DNA of 48,274 nucleotides. Origin: Pseudomonadota bacterium. Lineage in GTDB: Bacteria; Pseudomonadota; Alphaproteobacteria; Rhizobiales; Hyphomicrobiaceae. The stretch covers positions 1 to 48,274 of the forward strand of contig JAEXXM010000041.1 in assembly GCA_023405815.1 (NCBI GenBank), given 5' to 3'. How positions within the stretch are numbered: position 1 is the first letter of the stretch; each line of letters begins with the position of its first letter. The notes below the pieces were generated by a model. It saw only the letters and a program-made list of their open reading frames with translations. It had not been told where the DNA came from and ran no database searches. Made by a program: the position numbers and the translations under genes. This document shows positions 8,243 through 16,577 of the stretch, piece by piece.

Positions 8243-10072
8243 GTGCGACAGCCCGAAATGCTCACCCGCTTTGCCACCTTCGCCTTCGCCGCCTTCGTCT
8301 TCACTACCGGGGTCATGACATCTGGCGCAGTCGCCGAACCGCGCCATGGTCTTTCGGCTTTCGGCGACCTCAAGTACCCGGCCGACTTCAAGCACTTCGA
8401 GTACGTCAACCCCGATGCGCCGAAGGGCGGCCGCCTCGCCCTGATCGGCCCCGAGGGGCGCACGACCTTCGACAGCTTCAACAACTTCCTCATCAAGGGC
8501 GACCGCGCGCAGGGGCTCGAATACCTCTACGACAGCCTGATGACGCGGGCGTTCGACGAGCCCGATGCCGTTTATGGGCTCGTCGCCAGCGGCGCCGAAG
8601 TAGCGCCCGACAAGATGTCGGTGACCTTCAAGCTGCGCCCTGAGGCGAAGTTCGCCGATGGAAGCCCCATCACGGCCGATGACGTCGTCTTCTCGTTCGA
8701 CGCACTCAAAGGACTGAAGGAGAAGGGGCGACCGGAGCTCACGATCCCGCTGCGTGACGTCGTGATGGCGGAGGCGCTCGATCCGCTCACGGTCCGCTAC
8801 ACATTCAAGGGCGATCTCGTCCGCGACCTACCGCTCATCGTCGCCGAGCTGCCGATCCTCCCGAAGGCATACTACGACAAGCACCCGATTGATCAGACCT
8901 CGCTGGAGAAGCCGCTCGGCTCCGGTCCATACGCCATATCCAACTTCAAACCCGGCACTTTCATCACGTTCAAGCTGCGACCGGATTATTGGGCGAAGGA
9001 CCTTCCGGTAAATCGCGGCCGGTTCAATTTCGACGAGGTTCGCCTCGACTACTACCGAGACCGCACGATCGAGCTCGAAGCACTGAAGTCGGGGAACATC
9101 GACTTCCGCGAGGAGTTCACATCGCTCGACTGGGCACGCAGCTACGACATCGCGGCGGTTCGCGATGGAAGGCTCATCCGGCTCGTCATGCCGGACGAGC
9201 GCCCCGCAGGCGCACAAGGCTTTTTCATCAATACGCGACGCGAGCAGTTCAAGGACCCGCGCGTGCGCGAGGCGCTCGATTTCGCCTTCGATTTCGAGTG
9301 GTCGAACAAGAACCTGTTCTTCGAGCTCTACAAGCGCACGCAGAGCTTCTTCGAGAACTCCGAGCTGAAAGCCAAGGGACCGCCGAGTGCCGCCGAGCTG
9401 GCACTGCTCGAGCCATTCAAGGACAAGCTCCCGCCAGAAGTCTTCGGCGAGCCCTATTCGCCACCGGTGACGGATGGCTCGGGGCGCAACCGCGAGACGC
9501 TGAAACGGGCAAGCGAGCTGCTTACCGCAGCCGGCTACGGCAACGGCGGGAAGGTTCTGAAGCTCGAGATCCTCAGCTTCGAGGCCGGCTTCGAACGCAT
9601 CATTTTGCCCTATATCGCCAATCTGAAGCGCATCGGCGTCGACGCGAGCCTGCGCATGGTCGACCCGGCGCAGTACGAACGGCGCATGAAGTCCTTCGAT
9701 TTCGATCTGGCGATCCAGCGCTACGCGCTGCGACTCACACCTGGCAACGAATTGCAGAGCTTCTGGGGCTCTGAAGCCGCGAAGATGGACGGAAGCTTCA
9801 ATCTTTCCGGCATTAGCGACCCGGTTGTCGACGCGCTTATCAACAAGGTGGTAGAAGCGAAATCGCGTCAGGAACTCGTCACGGCGGCCCGCAGCCTCGA
9901 CCGGGTATTGCGCGCCGGGCACTATTGGGTACCCCAGTGGTACAAGGCCGAGCACAACGTGGCCTTCTGGAACAAGTATTCACGCCCGGCAATCAAACCG
10001 AAGTACGACGAGGGCGTAGTCGACACATGGTGGTTCGATCCAGAGAAAGCCGCCAAGCTGAAGCAGAATTGA
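8243..10072 (+). CDS. yejA2: Peptide ABC transporter substrate-binding protein, YejA type, second copy
   Basis: A second family-5 binding protein, about 609 residues. It is colinear with its neighbour: FKHFEYVNPDAPKGG, KFADGSPITADDVVFSFD, LGSGPYAI and DPRVREALDFAFDFEW recur in the same order. GTG 8243 was chosen because a strong GAGGAGGGA lies 7 bp upstream and it gives a compact signal peptide (to AVA-EP). ATG 8216, which overlaps the yejA1 stop as TGATG, is also in frame and would suit translational coupling. The two proteins have diverged widely, suggesting an old duplication with different peptide preferences. The permease gene starts 10 bp downstream. Confidence 0.9.
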   Translation: MRQPEMLTRFATFAFAAFVFTTGVMTSGAVAEPRHGLSAFGDLKYPADFKHFEYVNPDAPKGGRLALIGPEGRTTFDSFNNFLIKGDRAQGLEYLYDSLMTRAFDEPDAVYGLVASGAEVAPDKMSVTFKLRPEAKFADGSPITADDVVFSFDALKGLKEKGRPELTIPLRDVVMAEALDPLTVRYTFKGDLVRDLPLIVAELPILPKAYYDKHPIDQTSLEKPLGSGPYAISNFKPGTFITFKLRPDYWAKDLPVNRGRFNFDEVRLDYYRDRTIELEALKSGNIDFREEFTSLDWARSYDIAAVRDGRLIRLVMPDERPAGAQGFFINTRREQFKDPRVREALDFAFDFEWSNKNLFFELYKRTQSFFENSELKAKGPPSAAELALLEPFKDKLPPEVFGEPYSPPVTDGSGRNRETLKRASELLTAAGYGNGGKVLKLEILSFEAGFERIILPYIANLKRIGVDASLRMVDPAQYERRMKSFDFDLAIQRYALRLTPGNELQSFWGSEAAKMDGSFNLSGISDPVVDALINKVVEAKSRQELVTAARSLDRVLRAGHYWVPQWYKAEHNVAFWNKYSRPAIKPKYDEGVVDTWWFDPEKAAKLKQN

Positions 10073-10082
10073 GCTCCGCCCG

Positions 10083-11201
10083 ATGGCCGCCTACCTCCTG
10101 AAGCGCCTGCTGCTCGTCATCCCGACGCTGTTCGGCATCATGCTGATCAGCTTCGCCATCATCCAGTTCGCGCCCGGCGGGCCGGTCGACCGGATCATCG
10201 CGCAACTCACCGGTCATGACTCCTCCATCGTCTCGCGCATCGGCGGCGGAGGCGGGGAGACACTGTCGGGCGGTAACCAGGCGGCGCTCGGCCAGGGCGG
10301 CGCCGATTCCGTCACATCCAAATATCGCGGCGCGCAGGGCCTCGACCCGGAGTTCATCAAGAGCCTCGAGAAGCAGTTCGGCTTCGACAAGCCGGCATAC
10401 GAGCGCTTCTTCCTGATGATGAAGAACTACCTGACGTTCGACTTCGGCAAGAGCTACTTCCGCGATACCTCGGTGCTGCAGCTGATCAAGGAGAAGCTGC
10501 CGGTCTCGATATCGCTCGGGCTGTGGATGATGCTGATCTCGTACATGATCTCCATCCCGCTCGGCATCCGCAAGGCGGTGCACGACGGCGAGCCCTTCGA
10601 TACCTGGTCGAGCACGGTGCTGGTGGTCGCGTATGCCGTGCCGGGCTTCCTGTTCGCCGTGCTCCTCTTGGTGCTGTTCGCCGGCAGCGCCTTCGTTCAA
10701 TGGTTCCCTTCGCGCGGACTGACGTCAGACAACTGGGACCAACTCTCGCTCGCGGGCAAGGTGGTCGACTACTTCTGGCACCTGACGCTGCCGCTGATCG
10801 CCATGTCGCTGACGGCGTTCACGACGATGACGTTCCTCACCAAGAACTCGTTCCTCGACGAGATCCGCAAGCAGTACGTGATGACTGCGCGGGCGAAGGG
10901 GCTGACCGAGAACCGCGTGCTCTACGGCCACGTGTTCCGCAATGCGATGCTGCTGATCATCGCGGGCTTCCCCGGCGCCTTCATATCCGCCTTCTTCGCC
11001 GGCGCGCTGCTGATTGAGACGATCTTCTCGCTGGATGGCCTCGGCCTCCTATCGTTCGAGTCGATCGAGAAGCGCGACTATCCGGTGGTGTTCGCCACGC
11101 TGTGGATTTTCTCGTTGCTCGGGCTCGTGCTCAACATCGTCTCCGACTTCGTCTACACGCTGGTTGACCCACGCATCGACTTCGAGAGCCGGGAGGTCTA
11201 G
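10083..11201 (+). CDS. yejB: Peptide ABC transporter permease YejB
   Basis: Inner-membrane permease of the DppB/OppB family, 372 residues. It starts with MAAYLLKRLLLVIPTLFGI, the usual first membrane helix, has a large periplasmic loop (about 40-135) and then five further hydrophobic helices. The cytoplasmic EAA-type coupling loop is YVMTARAKGLTENRVLYGHVFRNAM. The long loop between helices 1 and 2 is typical of YejB. It pairs with YejE to form the channel. It lies 10 bp after yejA2 and 2 bp before yejE, clearly in one operon. Confidence 0.95.
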   Translation: MAAYLLKRLLLVIPTLFGIMLISFAIIQFAPGGPVDRIIAQLTGHDSSIVSRIGGGGGETLSGGNQAALGQGGADSVTSKYRGAQGLDPEFIKSLEKQFGFDKPAYERFFLMMKNYLTFDFGKSYFRDTSVLQLIKEKLPVSISLGLWMMLISYMISIPLGIRKAVHDGEPFDTWSSTVLVVAYAVPGFLFAVLLLVLFAGSAFVQWFPSRGLTSDNWDQLSLAGKVVDYFWHLTLPLIAMSLTAFTTMTFLTKNSFLDEIRKQYVMTARAKGLTENRVLYGHVFRNAMLLIIAGFPGAFISAFFAGALLIETIFSLDGLGLLSFESIEKRDYPVVFATLWIFSLLGLVLNIVSDFVYTLVDPRIDFESREV

Positions 11202-11203
11202 CG

Positions 11204-12430
11204 ATGGACGACCTCAGGGTTCTGGAAACGCCGCTGCCACAATCGCAACCGCCGCCGCGCGAGGAGCACCGCAACGGCATGCCGGAATGGCTGCGCCGCC
11301 GCTTGCCCACGAGCGAGAACCTCAGCCCGCTCAACCAGCGGCGCTTTGCAAACTTCAAGGCCAATACGCGCGGCCTCTGGAGCCTGCGCATCTTCCTCGT
11401 GCTGTTTGCCCTGTCTCTCTTCGCCGAGTTCATTGCCAACGATCGGCCACTGCTCGTGAGCTACAAGGGCGAGTGGCTGTTGCCGGTGCTCGTCGACTAC
11501 CCGGAAGCGAAGTTCGGCGGCTTCCTCGCGGTCACCGATTACAAGGACCCGGTGAACATCGACGAGATCAACGCCAACGGTTGGGCGATCTGGCCGCCGA
11601 TCCGCTACTCCTACGACACCATCAACAAGGACTATCCGGGCCGCAAGTCGCGCGATGGGCTGTGCCTCGGCTATCCGGCACCTCCGCCGTGGGCGACGCG
11701 TTCGCCGCTGTGCGAGGCCCCGCCCGACCAACTCGCCCGTTTCAAAGCGCTCGGGAACACGAACTGGCTGGGGCTCGACGACCAAGGACGCGATGTCGTC
11801 GCGCGTGTGATCTACGGCTTCCGCATATCGGTGCTGTTTGGCCTTCTGCTGGCCGTGCTGTCGGCGGCGATCGGCGTCACGGCCGGCGCGGTGCAGGGGT
11901 ATTTCGGCGGCCGCACAGACCTCATCTTCCAGCGCGTTCTGGAGATTTGGTCGTCGGTGCCGTCGCTATTCGTCCTCATCATCATCTCGTCGGTGTTGGT
12001 CCCCGGCTTCTGGACGCTGCTCGGCATCCTGTTGCTGTTCGAGTGGGTGAACCTCGTCGGCGTGGTGCGGGCGGAGTTCCTGAGGGCGCGCAACTTCGAA
12101 TACGTCAAGGCCGCGCGCGCACTCGGCCTGTCACACAGGAAGATCATGTGGAAGCACATGCTGCCGAACGCGATGGTAGCGACGCTCACCTTTTTGCCGT
12201 TCATGCTGTCGGGTGCGGTTTCCGCGCTCACCGCGCTCGATTTCCTCGGCCTCGGTCTGCCGCCGGGCTCGCCGTCGCTGGGCGAATTGCTCCTGCAGGG
12301 CAAGCGGCACCTCGAGGCACCGTGGCTGGGGCTCACGGGCTTCTTCACGCTCGCGATCATGCTGTCACTGTTCATCTTCATCGGCGAGGCGGTGCGCGAT
12401 GCGCTCGACCCGCGCAAGACGTTCCGATAG
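11204..12430 (+). CDS. yejE: Peptide ABC transporter permease YejE
   Basis: Second inner-membrane permease, DppC/OppC family, 408 residues. A proline-rich cytoplasmic N-terminus (1-50) is followed by a first helix (LRIFLVLFALSLFAEFI), a long periplasmic domain (about 75-190) and the core helices. The EAA loop is YVKAARALGLSHRKIMWKHMLPNAM. The extended periplasmic insert with PPPWATRSPLCEAPP is characteristic of YejE rather than generic DppC. It is tightly packed between yejB and yejF. Confidence 0.95.
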   Translation: MDDLRVLETPLPQSQPPPREEHRNGMPEWLRRRLPTSENLSPLNQRRFANFKANTRGLWSLRIFLVLFALSLFAEFIANDRPLLVSYKGEWLLPVLVDYPEAKFGGFLAVTDYKDPVNIDEINANGWAIWPPIRYSYDTINKDYPGRKSRDGLCLGYPAPPPWATRSPLCEAPPDQLARFKALGNTNWLGLDDQGRDVVARVIYGFRISVLFGLLLAVLSAAIGVTAGAVQGYFGGRTDLIFQRVLEIWSSVPSLFVLIIISSVLVPGFWTLLGILLLFEWVNLVGVVRAEFLRARNFEYVKAARALGLSHRKIMWKHMLPNAMVATLTFLPFMLSGAVSALTALDFLGLGLPPGSPSLGELLLQGKRHLEAPWLGLTGFFTLAIMLSLFIFIGEAVRDALDPRKTFR

Positions 12431-12439
12431 GGGGCTGCG

Positions 12440-14074
12440 ATGACGAAGAAGAATCATCGCTCGCTACTCGACGTCCGCGATCTGTCGGTCGCGTTCGCGC
12501 GCGGAACCGCTATTGCCGCCGATCATGTCTCCTTCCGTATCGGGAAGGGCGAGACGGTGGCGCTGGTCGGCGAATCCGGCTCGGGCAAGACCGTCTCGGC
12601 GCTGTCGATCCTGCGCCTGCTCCCCTACCCTGCCGCCTCGCACCCTTCGGGAGAGATCTGGTTCGAGGGCCGCGACATGCTGAAGCTCAAGGAGAACCAG
12701 CTTCAGGATGTGCGCGGCAACCGCATCTCGATGATCTTCCAAGAGCCGATGACGTCGCTCAACCCGCTGCACACGATCGAGCGGCAGGTCGGCGAGGTGC
12801 TGCGCGTGCACAAGCACATGGACGACAAATCTGTGCGCAAGCGGGTGCTTGAACTGCTGCACAAGGTCGGCATCCGCGATCCCGAGCAGCGTCTCGACGC
12901 CTACCCGCACCAACTGTCGGGCGGGCAGCGCCAGCGTGTGATGATCGCCATGGCGCTCGCCAACGAGCCGGACCTGCTCATCGCCGACGAGCCGACGACG
13001 GCGCTCGACGTCACCATCCAGGCGCAGATCCTCGAGCTCCTGAAGCAGCTGCAGCGCGAGATGGGGATGGCGATGCTGCTCATCACCCACGACCTCGGCA
13101 TCGTGCGCAAAATGGCCGAGCGCGTCTACATCATGCAGGGCGGCAAGATCGTTGAGGACGGGGCCACCGAGGAGATATTCACGGCCCCGCAACACCCCTA
13201 CACGAAGCAGCTCCTGGCCGCGGAGCCGAAAGGCGACCCGCCGCCCGCGAACGATGCGGCACCGGTCGTGGTCGAGACCGACGATCTCAAGGTCTGGTTC
13301 CCGATCAAGCGCGGGTTGCTACGCCGCACGGTCGATTACGTGAAGGCCGTCGATGGTCTGTCGCTCAAACTGCGCCAGGGGCAGACGCTGGGCGTCGTCG
13401 GTGAATCGGGCTCGGGAAAGACGACGCTCGGCCTCGCCGTCCTGCGGCTCATCTCGTCGCAAGGCCCCATCGTCTACATGGGCAAGCGCATCGACGGGCT
13501 GACGAGCCGCGACATGCGGCCGTTGCGCAAAGACATGCAGATCGTATTTCAGGACCCTTACGGATCACTGTCACCGCGCCTGTCGGTGGGGCAGATCATC
13601 GAGGAAGGCCTCCTGATCCAGGCGCCCGAGCTCGACTACGACCAGCGGCGGGCGCGCGTCAGTGCAGCGCTGAAGGAGGTCGGCCTCGATCCCCAAGCCC
13701 AGGACCGCTATCCGCACGAGTTCTCGGGCGGGCAGCGCCAGCGCATCGCCATCGCACGCGCCATGGTGCTGCAGCCGCAGTTCGTCATGCTGGACGAGCC
13801 GACGAGCGCGCTCGACATGTCGGTGCAGGCGCAGATCGTCGACCTGTTGCGCGACCTGCAGAAGAAGCGCGACCTCGCCTATCTCTTCATCAGCCATGAC
13901 CTCAAGGTCATCCGCGCGCTGTGCAACTACGTAGTGGTGATGCGCAACGGCAAGGTGGTGGAGGAGGGGCCGGCTGCGAACGTGTTCGCAGACCCGAAAG
14001 AGGACTACACCAAGGCGCTGTTTGCGGCCGCGTTCAATATCAGCGTCGAGCACGCGAACGCACTCGCCGGCTGA
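12440..14074 (+). CDS. yejF: Peptide ABC transporter ATP-binding protein, two fused ATPase domains (YejF)
   Basis: A 544-residue double ATPase that energises YejBE. The first nucleotide-binding domain has Walker A GESGSGKT at 44-51, the signature LSGGQRQRV and Walker B LLIADEPTTALD. The second has Walker A GESGSGKT at 321-328, signature FSGGQRQRI and Walker B VMLDEPTSALD. Both have H-loops (LITHDL, FISHDL), so both sites look competent. OppD/F-type C-terminal extensions follow each domain (HPYTKQLLAA after the first). The fused form is the family norm for YejF. It begins 9 bp after yejE and is followed 29 bp later by a GST gene on the same strand. Confidence 0.95.
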   Translation: MTKKNHRSLLDVRDLSVAFARGTAIAADHVSFRIGKGETVALVGESGSGKTVSALSILRLLPYPAASHPSGEIWFEGRDMLKLKENQLQDVRGNRISMIFQEPMTSLNPLHTIERQVGEVLRVHKHMDDKSVRKRVLELLHKVGIRDPEQRLDAYPHQLSGGQRQRVMIAMALANEPDLLIADEPTTALDVTIQAQILELLKQLQREMGMAMLLITHDLGIVRKMAERVYIMQGGKIVEDGATEEIFTAPQHPYTKQLLAAEPKGDPPPANDAAPVVVETDDLKVWFPIKRGLLRRTVDYVKAVDGLSLKLRQGQTLGVVGESGSGKTTLGLAVLRLISSQGPIVYMGKRIDGLTSRDMRPLRKDMQIVFQDPYGSLSPRLSVGQIIEEGLLIQAPELDYDQRRARVSAALKEVGLDPQAQDRYPHEFSGGQRQRIAIARAMVLQPQFVMLDEPTSALDMSVQAQIVDLLRDLQKKRDLAYLFISHDLKVIRALCNYVVVMRNGKVVEEGPAANVFADPKEDYTKALFAAAFNISVEHANALAG

Positions 14075-14103
14075 TCCAACAGCCGCATACCAGGGAGGCA
14101 ACG

Positions 14104-14745
14104 ATGCCCGAGCAGATACGGCCCAGGCTGAAGCTCTATCATGCCACTCCCTCACGCTCATCGACCGCACTGTGGATGCTGGAAGAGCTCGGCGAGCCGT
14201 TCTCGATCGAGCTGCTGAACCTGCGGGCCGGAGACCAGCGCAAGCCGGAGTACCTCGCCATCAATCCGATGGGGAAGGTGCCGACGCTGGTCGATGGCGA
14301 CACGGTCGTGAGCGAGGTGTCCGCCATATGCTGCTATCTCGCCGACGCCTATCCCAAGGCCGGCCTCGCTCCGGCCATCCACAATCCGAGGCGCGGGCCG
14401 TATCTCAAGTGGCTGTTCTATGCGCCAAGCTGCATCGAGCCGGCGATGATCGACAAGGCGCTCAACCGTGCGCCGGCACCGCGCTCTACTGCCGGCTGGG
14501 CCGACTATGACACCGTCATCTCCGTGCTGCGCGAGGCAGCGGCCGGTGCTGCGCCCTATCTGCTCGGAGAGAAGTTCTCGGCGGCCGATGTCGTGATCGG
14601 CTCGAGCTTGCGTTGGGGGGTACAGTTCAAGCTGTTACCCGAGCTTCCTGAGTTCGTGACTTACATAGAACGTTTGAGGCAGCGGCCTGCGTTGCAGAGG
14701 CAGCTCGCACGCGATCAGGAATTCGCGCAGCAGGCGAGTGCGTGA
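14104..14745 (+). CDS. Glutathione S-transferase family protein
   Basis: A 213-residue two-domain GST. The thioredoxin-like N-terminal domain contains SRSSTALWMLEELGEPF, the cis-proline NPMGKVPTLV and the glutathione gamma-Glu contact VSEVSAICCYLAD. The helical C-terminal domain has the N-capping FSAADVVIG near residue 160. A strong AGGGAGG precedes ATG 14104. Being last in the yej transporter cluster hints at co-expression, perhaps detoxification linked to peptide uptake, but this is inference only. The substrate is unknown. Confidence 0.9.
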   Translation: MPEQIRPRLKLYHATPSRSSTALWMLEELGEPFSIELLNLRAGDQRKPEYLAINPMGKVPTLVDGDTVVSEVSAICCYLADAYPKAGLAPAIHNPRRGPYLKWLFYAPSCIEPAMIDKALNRAPAPRSTAGWADYDTVISVLREAAAGAAPYLLGEKFSAADVVIGSSLRWGVQFKLLPELPEFVTYIERLRQRPALQRQLARDQEFAQQASA

Positions 14746-14824
14746 AAGTTGTTCCGCTGCGCGCCGCTTTGCGGCATCGTAGCCGGAGCCTACGATCAGC
14801 CATGCTGCGAAGATTGCTGCAAAG

Positions 14825-15292
14825 ATGCTGCCCGACGACATCTTTCGCTCCCGGCTTCAGTCGACGATCACCGCCCTGCGCTACTGGGCGCCATCGATCG
14901 CGGACGCGGCGCGCCTCGATGAGACCGAAGCCAGCGACTACTGGCGGCTCACCGTCAAGCCGAAGGTGGCGAGTGCGTGCCCGTTCGAGCTGATCCTGCA
15001 CGCCGACCAGCGCTACGATCTGTCGGTCGCCGATGAAACCTACGAGAACCGTCCCATCGAGACGTTCGAATGGATGGTCCCGTTCGCCAACGCGGTCGCG
15101 GACGGAGAGGTCGTGCAGCGGCACTGGATCAGCCGGCTCACGGGACTGGAGCGCTCCGTCGAGACGGTGGTCATGCTGGGCGACGGCGGGATATGGCGCG
15201 AAGGGCGCGGCACGGTGCAACATTGGATGCCGACGCTCGACGACGACGGCGCCGAGCTGCGCGAGCGAAGATTTTTGCCTTATCGACGGTGA
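14825..15292 (+). CDS. Hypothetical protein, 155 residues
   Basis: I do not recognise a family. The protein is soluble with no signal peptide or membrane segment. It is rich in Trp and acidic residues (RYWAPSIADAARLDE, EASDYWRLTVKPK, FELILHADQRYDL, HWMPTLDDDGAEL). The regular pattern of ILHADQRYDLSVADETYENRPIE and VVMLGDGGIWREGRG looks like a beta-rich fold. Codon use matches its neighbours, with G/C at third positions, and no longer open frame on the opposite strand shows protein-like composition. ATG 14825 has no clear Shine-Dalgarno. It lies 79 bp after the GST on the same strand. Confidence 0.6.
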   Translation: MLPDDIFRSRLQSTITALRYWAPSIADAARLDETEASDYWRLTVKPKVASACPFELILHADQRYDLSVADETYENRPIETFEWMVPFANAVADGEVVQRHWISRLTGLERSVETVVMLGDGGIWREGRGTVQHWMPTLDDDGAELRERRFLPYRR

Positions 15293-15653
15293 CACGAGCT
15301 GAGAGAAGCTTTGCGTGCGGTACCGTCGCGCAAGCTGATGACCGCGCCATAGGCCGCGGGGGCCCTTGGCCCGTTGCCGCGTGCGGCGGCCAAGAGGGGC
15401 CGCCAGCACAACCTCTCCCCGCGGAAAAGAGGTCAGGTCGAGCGCATTTAGACGTCACTCTCGGCCCGCGCAGCGGGCAAGGGCGCAAGGCGCCCCCCTC
15501 TCTGTCCTCCCGGAAGCGGCGAGCAGCGCGAGCGGCTATCCGGGATCCAGCACAAGGTGCGGCGGCGCCGCTTTTGGGCCTTCGGCGATTCTTATGCTGG
15601 GTCCCGGGTCTTGCTCGCTACGCTCGCTTCGCCCGGGATGACATAAGGTGCGG
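15293..15653. other. Non-coding stretch holding a palindromic repeat
   Basis: There is no credible gene here. The left part (15293-15500) is GC-rich with several short dyads, for example CCCGC/GCGGG around 15467-15479 and GGCGC/GCGCC around 15482-15494. The right part holds the first copy of a ~142-bp palindromic repeat, described separately. The region lies between convergent genes and probably also provides transcription termination. Confidence 0.6.
15503..15643. repeat. Interspersed palindromic repeat, copy 1
   Basis: A 141-bp element that begins TGTCCTCCCGG and ends CCCGGGATGACA, so the ends are imperfect inverted repeats. Inside, a 5' hairpin (CCGGAAGCGGC.../GCGGCTATCCGG) is followed by GGGATCCAGC, which can pair with GCTGGGTCCC near the 3' half. 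The element at 45852-45994 shares its ends and its first ~50 bp almost base for base. It has no coding capacity and lies between convergent genes. Confidence 0.8.
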
Positions 15654-16577
15654 CTAGGCTGAGTGTTTGGACGTGCGGCCTGGGAGGCGCTTCACGGCGG
15701 CGATCTCGGCGCCGAGCTTGGCGATACGCTCGATGGCCTCGGGAAGCGTCTCGGCTGCCACCTGCATGTGGTGGGCGTTGGCGTGCACGAGGGTGATGCT
15801 GTCGGCCATGATGCCGACGTGGCCCTTCCAGTAGATCAGGTCGCCGCGCTGCATGCCTTCGAGCACGTCGGGAATCTCGACCGCGGTGCCGAGCTCGGCC
15901 TGCTGCATGTCGGTATCGCGCGGAGCGGAGATGCCAGCCGCCTCGAGCGACACCTGAACGAGGCCGGAGCAATCGATGCCGAGGCGCGTGCGGCCACCCC
16001 AAAGATAAGGCGTGCCGATGAAGCGCTCGGCGATCTCGACGAAATCGGGTGCTTTGCGGCCGTGCTCGGCAACGTGACGCGTGACGACGAAGCCACCACC
16101 CTTCAGCATCATGAAGCGCTCATCGCCTTCGACGATGCACAGCTCCGCGTTGATGCTGAGGTGCATGATGGGCGGGGATTTGATGTCCGGCACCGGGTAG
16201 ACGAACGTGCCGAGCGCGCGCACGCGATGCGTCGGCTCGTCGATCTCGTGCGACAGCGCCTCCGACGGCACGTAGCCGACGTATTGATCGCGGTCGAGCT
16301 GTATCCACGCCCAGCCGTCGCGCTCGTCGTAGATGGTAACCCTCTCGCCGAACAGGGCCTCGGTCTCGAAGCCGACGGTTGGCGTCGGGTTTCTGCGCAG
16401 AGGGACGGAGCTGCGCACGACCTGGCCCGGATAGCCCTCGGCATAACGCTGTGCGCCGACCTTGCCATAAAGGCTCGTGGCGGCCAGGTCGGGCCGGAAG
16501 ACATGTCGACGAGGATCGAGGCGACCGATGATGCCAGCCGGGATTCTCGACTTGTCGTCGTCGCTGACCTCGGTCAT
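15654..16577 (-). CDS. NlpC/P60 (C40) family cell-wall peptidase
   Basis: A 307-residue predicted peptidoglycan endopeptidase. Residues about 50-110 form an SH3-like domain (VRSSVPLRRNP, WAWIQLDRDQYVGYVPSEAL) and a second such module follows to about 170. The C-terminal C40 domain has the catalytic Cys203 in GIDCSGLVQ, His253 in KGHVGIM, and the conserved TPYLWGGRT before the Cys. No signal peptide is visible, so export is unclear. ATG 16577 has AGGAGA 7 bp upstream and overlaps the pepA stop codon as ATGA, which implies translational coupling. Confidence 0.9.
   Translation of the reverse strand: MTEVSDDDKSRIPAGIIGRLDPRRHVFRPDLAATSLYGKVGAQRYAEGYPGQVVRSSVPLRRNPTPTVGFETEALFGERVTIYDERDGWAWIQLDRDQYVGYVPSEALSHEIDEPTHRVRALGTFVYPVPDIKSPPIMHLSINAELCIVEGDERFMMLKGGGFVVTRHVAEHGRKAPDFVEIAERFIGTPYLWGGRTRLGIDCSGLVQVSLEAAGISAPRDTDMQQAELGTAVEIPDVLEGMQRGDLIYWKGHVGIMADSITLVHANAHHMQVAAETLPEAIERIAKLGAEIAAVKRLPGRTSKHSA

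Noticed and set aside
10083..14074. Naming the importer a dedicated microcin C transporter
   Set aside because: YejABEF takes up microcin C in E. coli, but that is not evidence of substrate here; general peptide import is the safer call.
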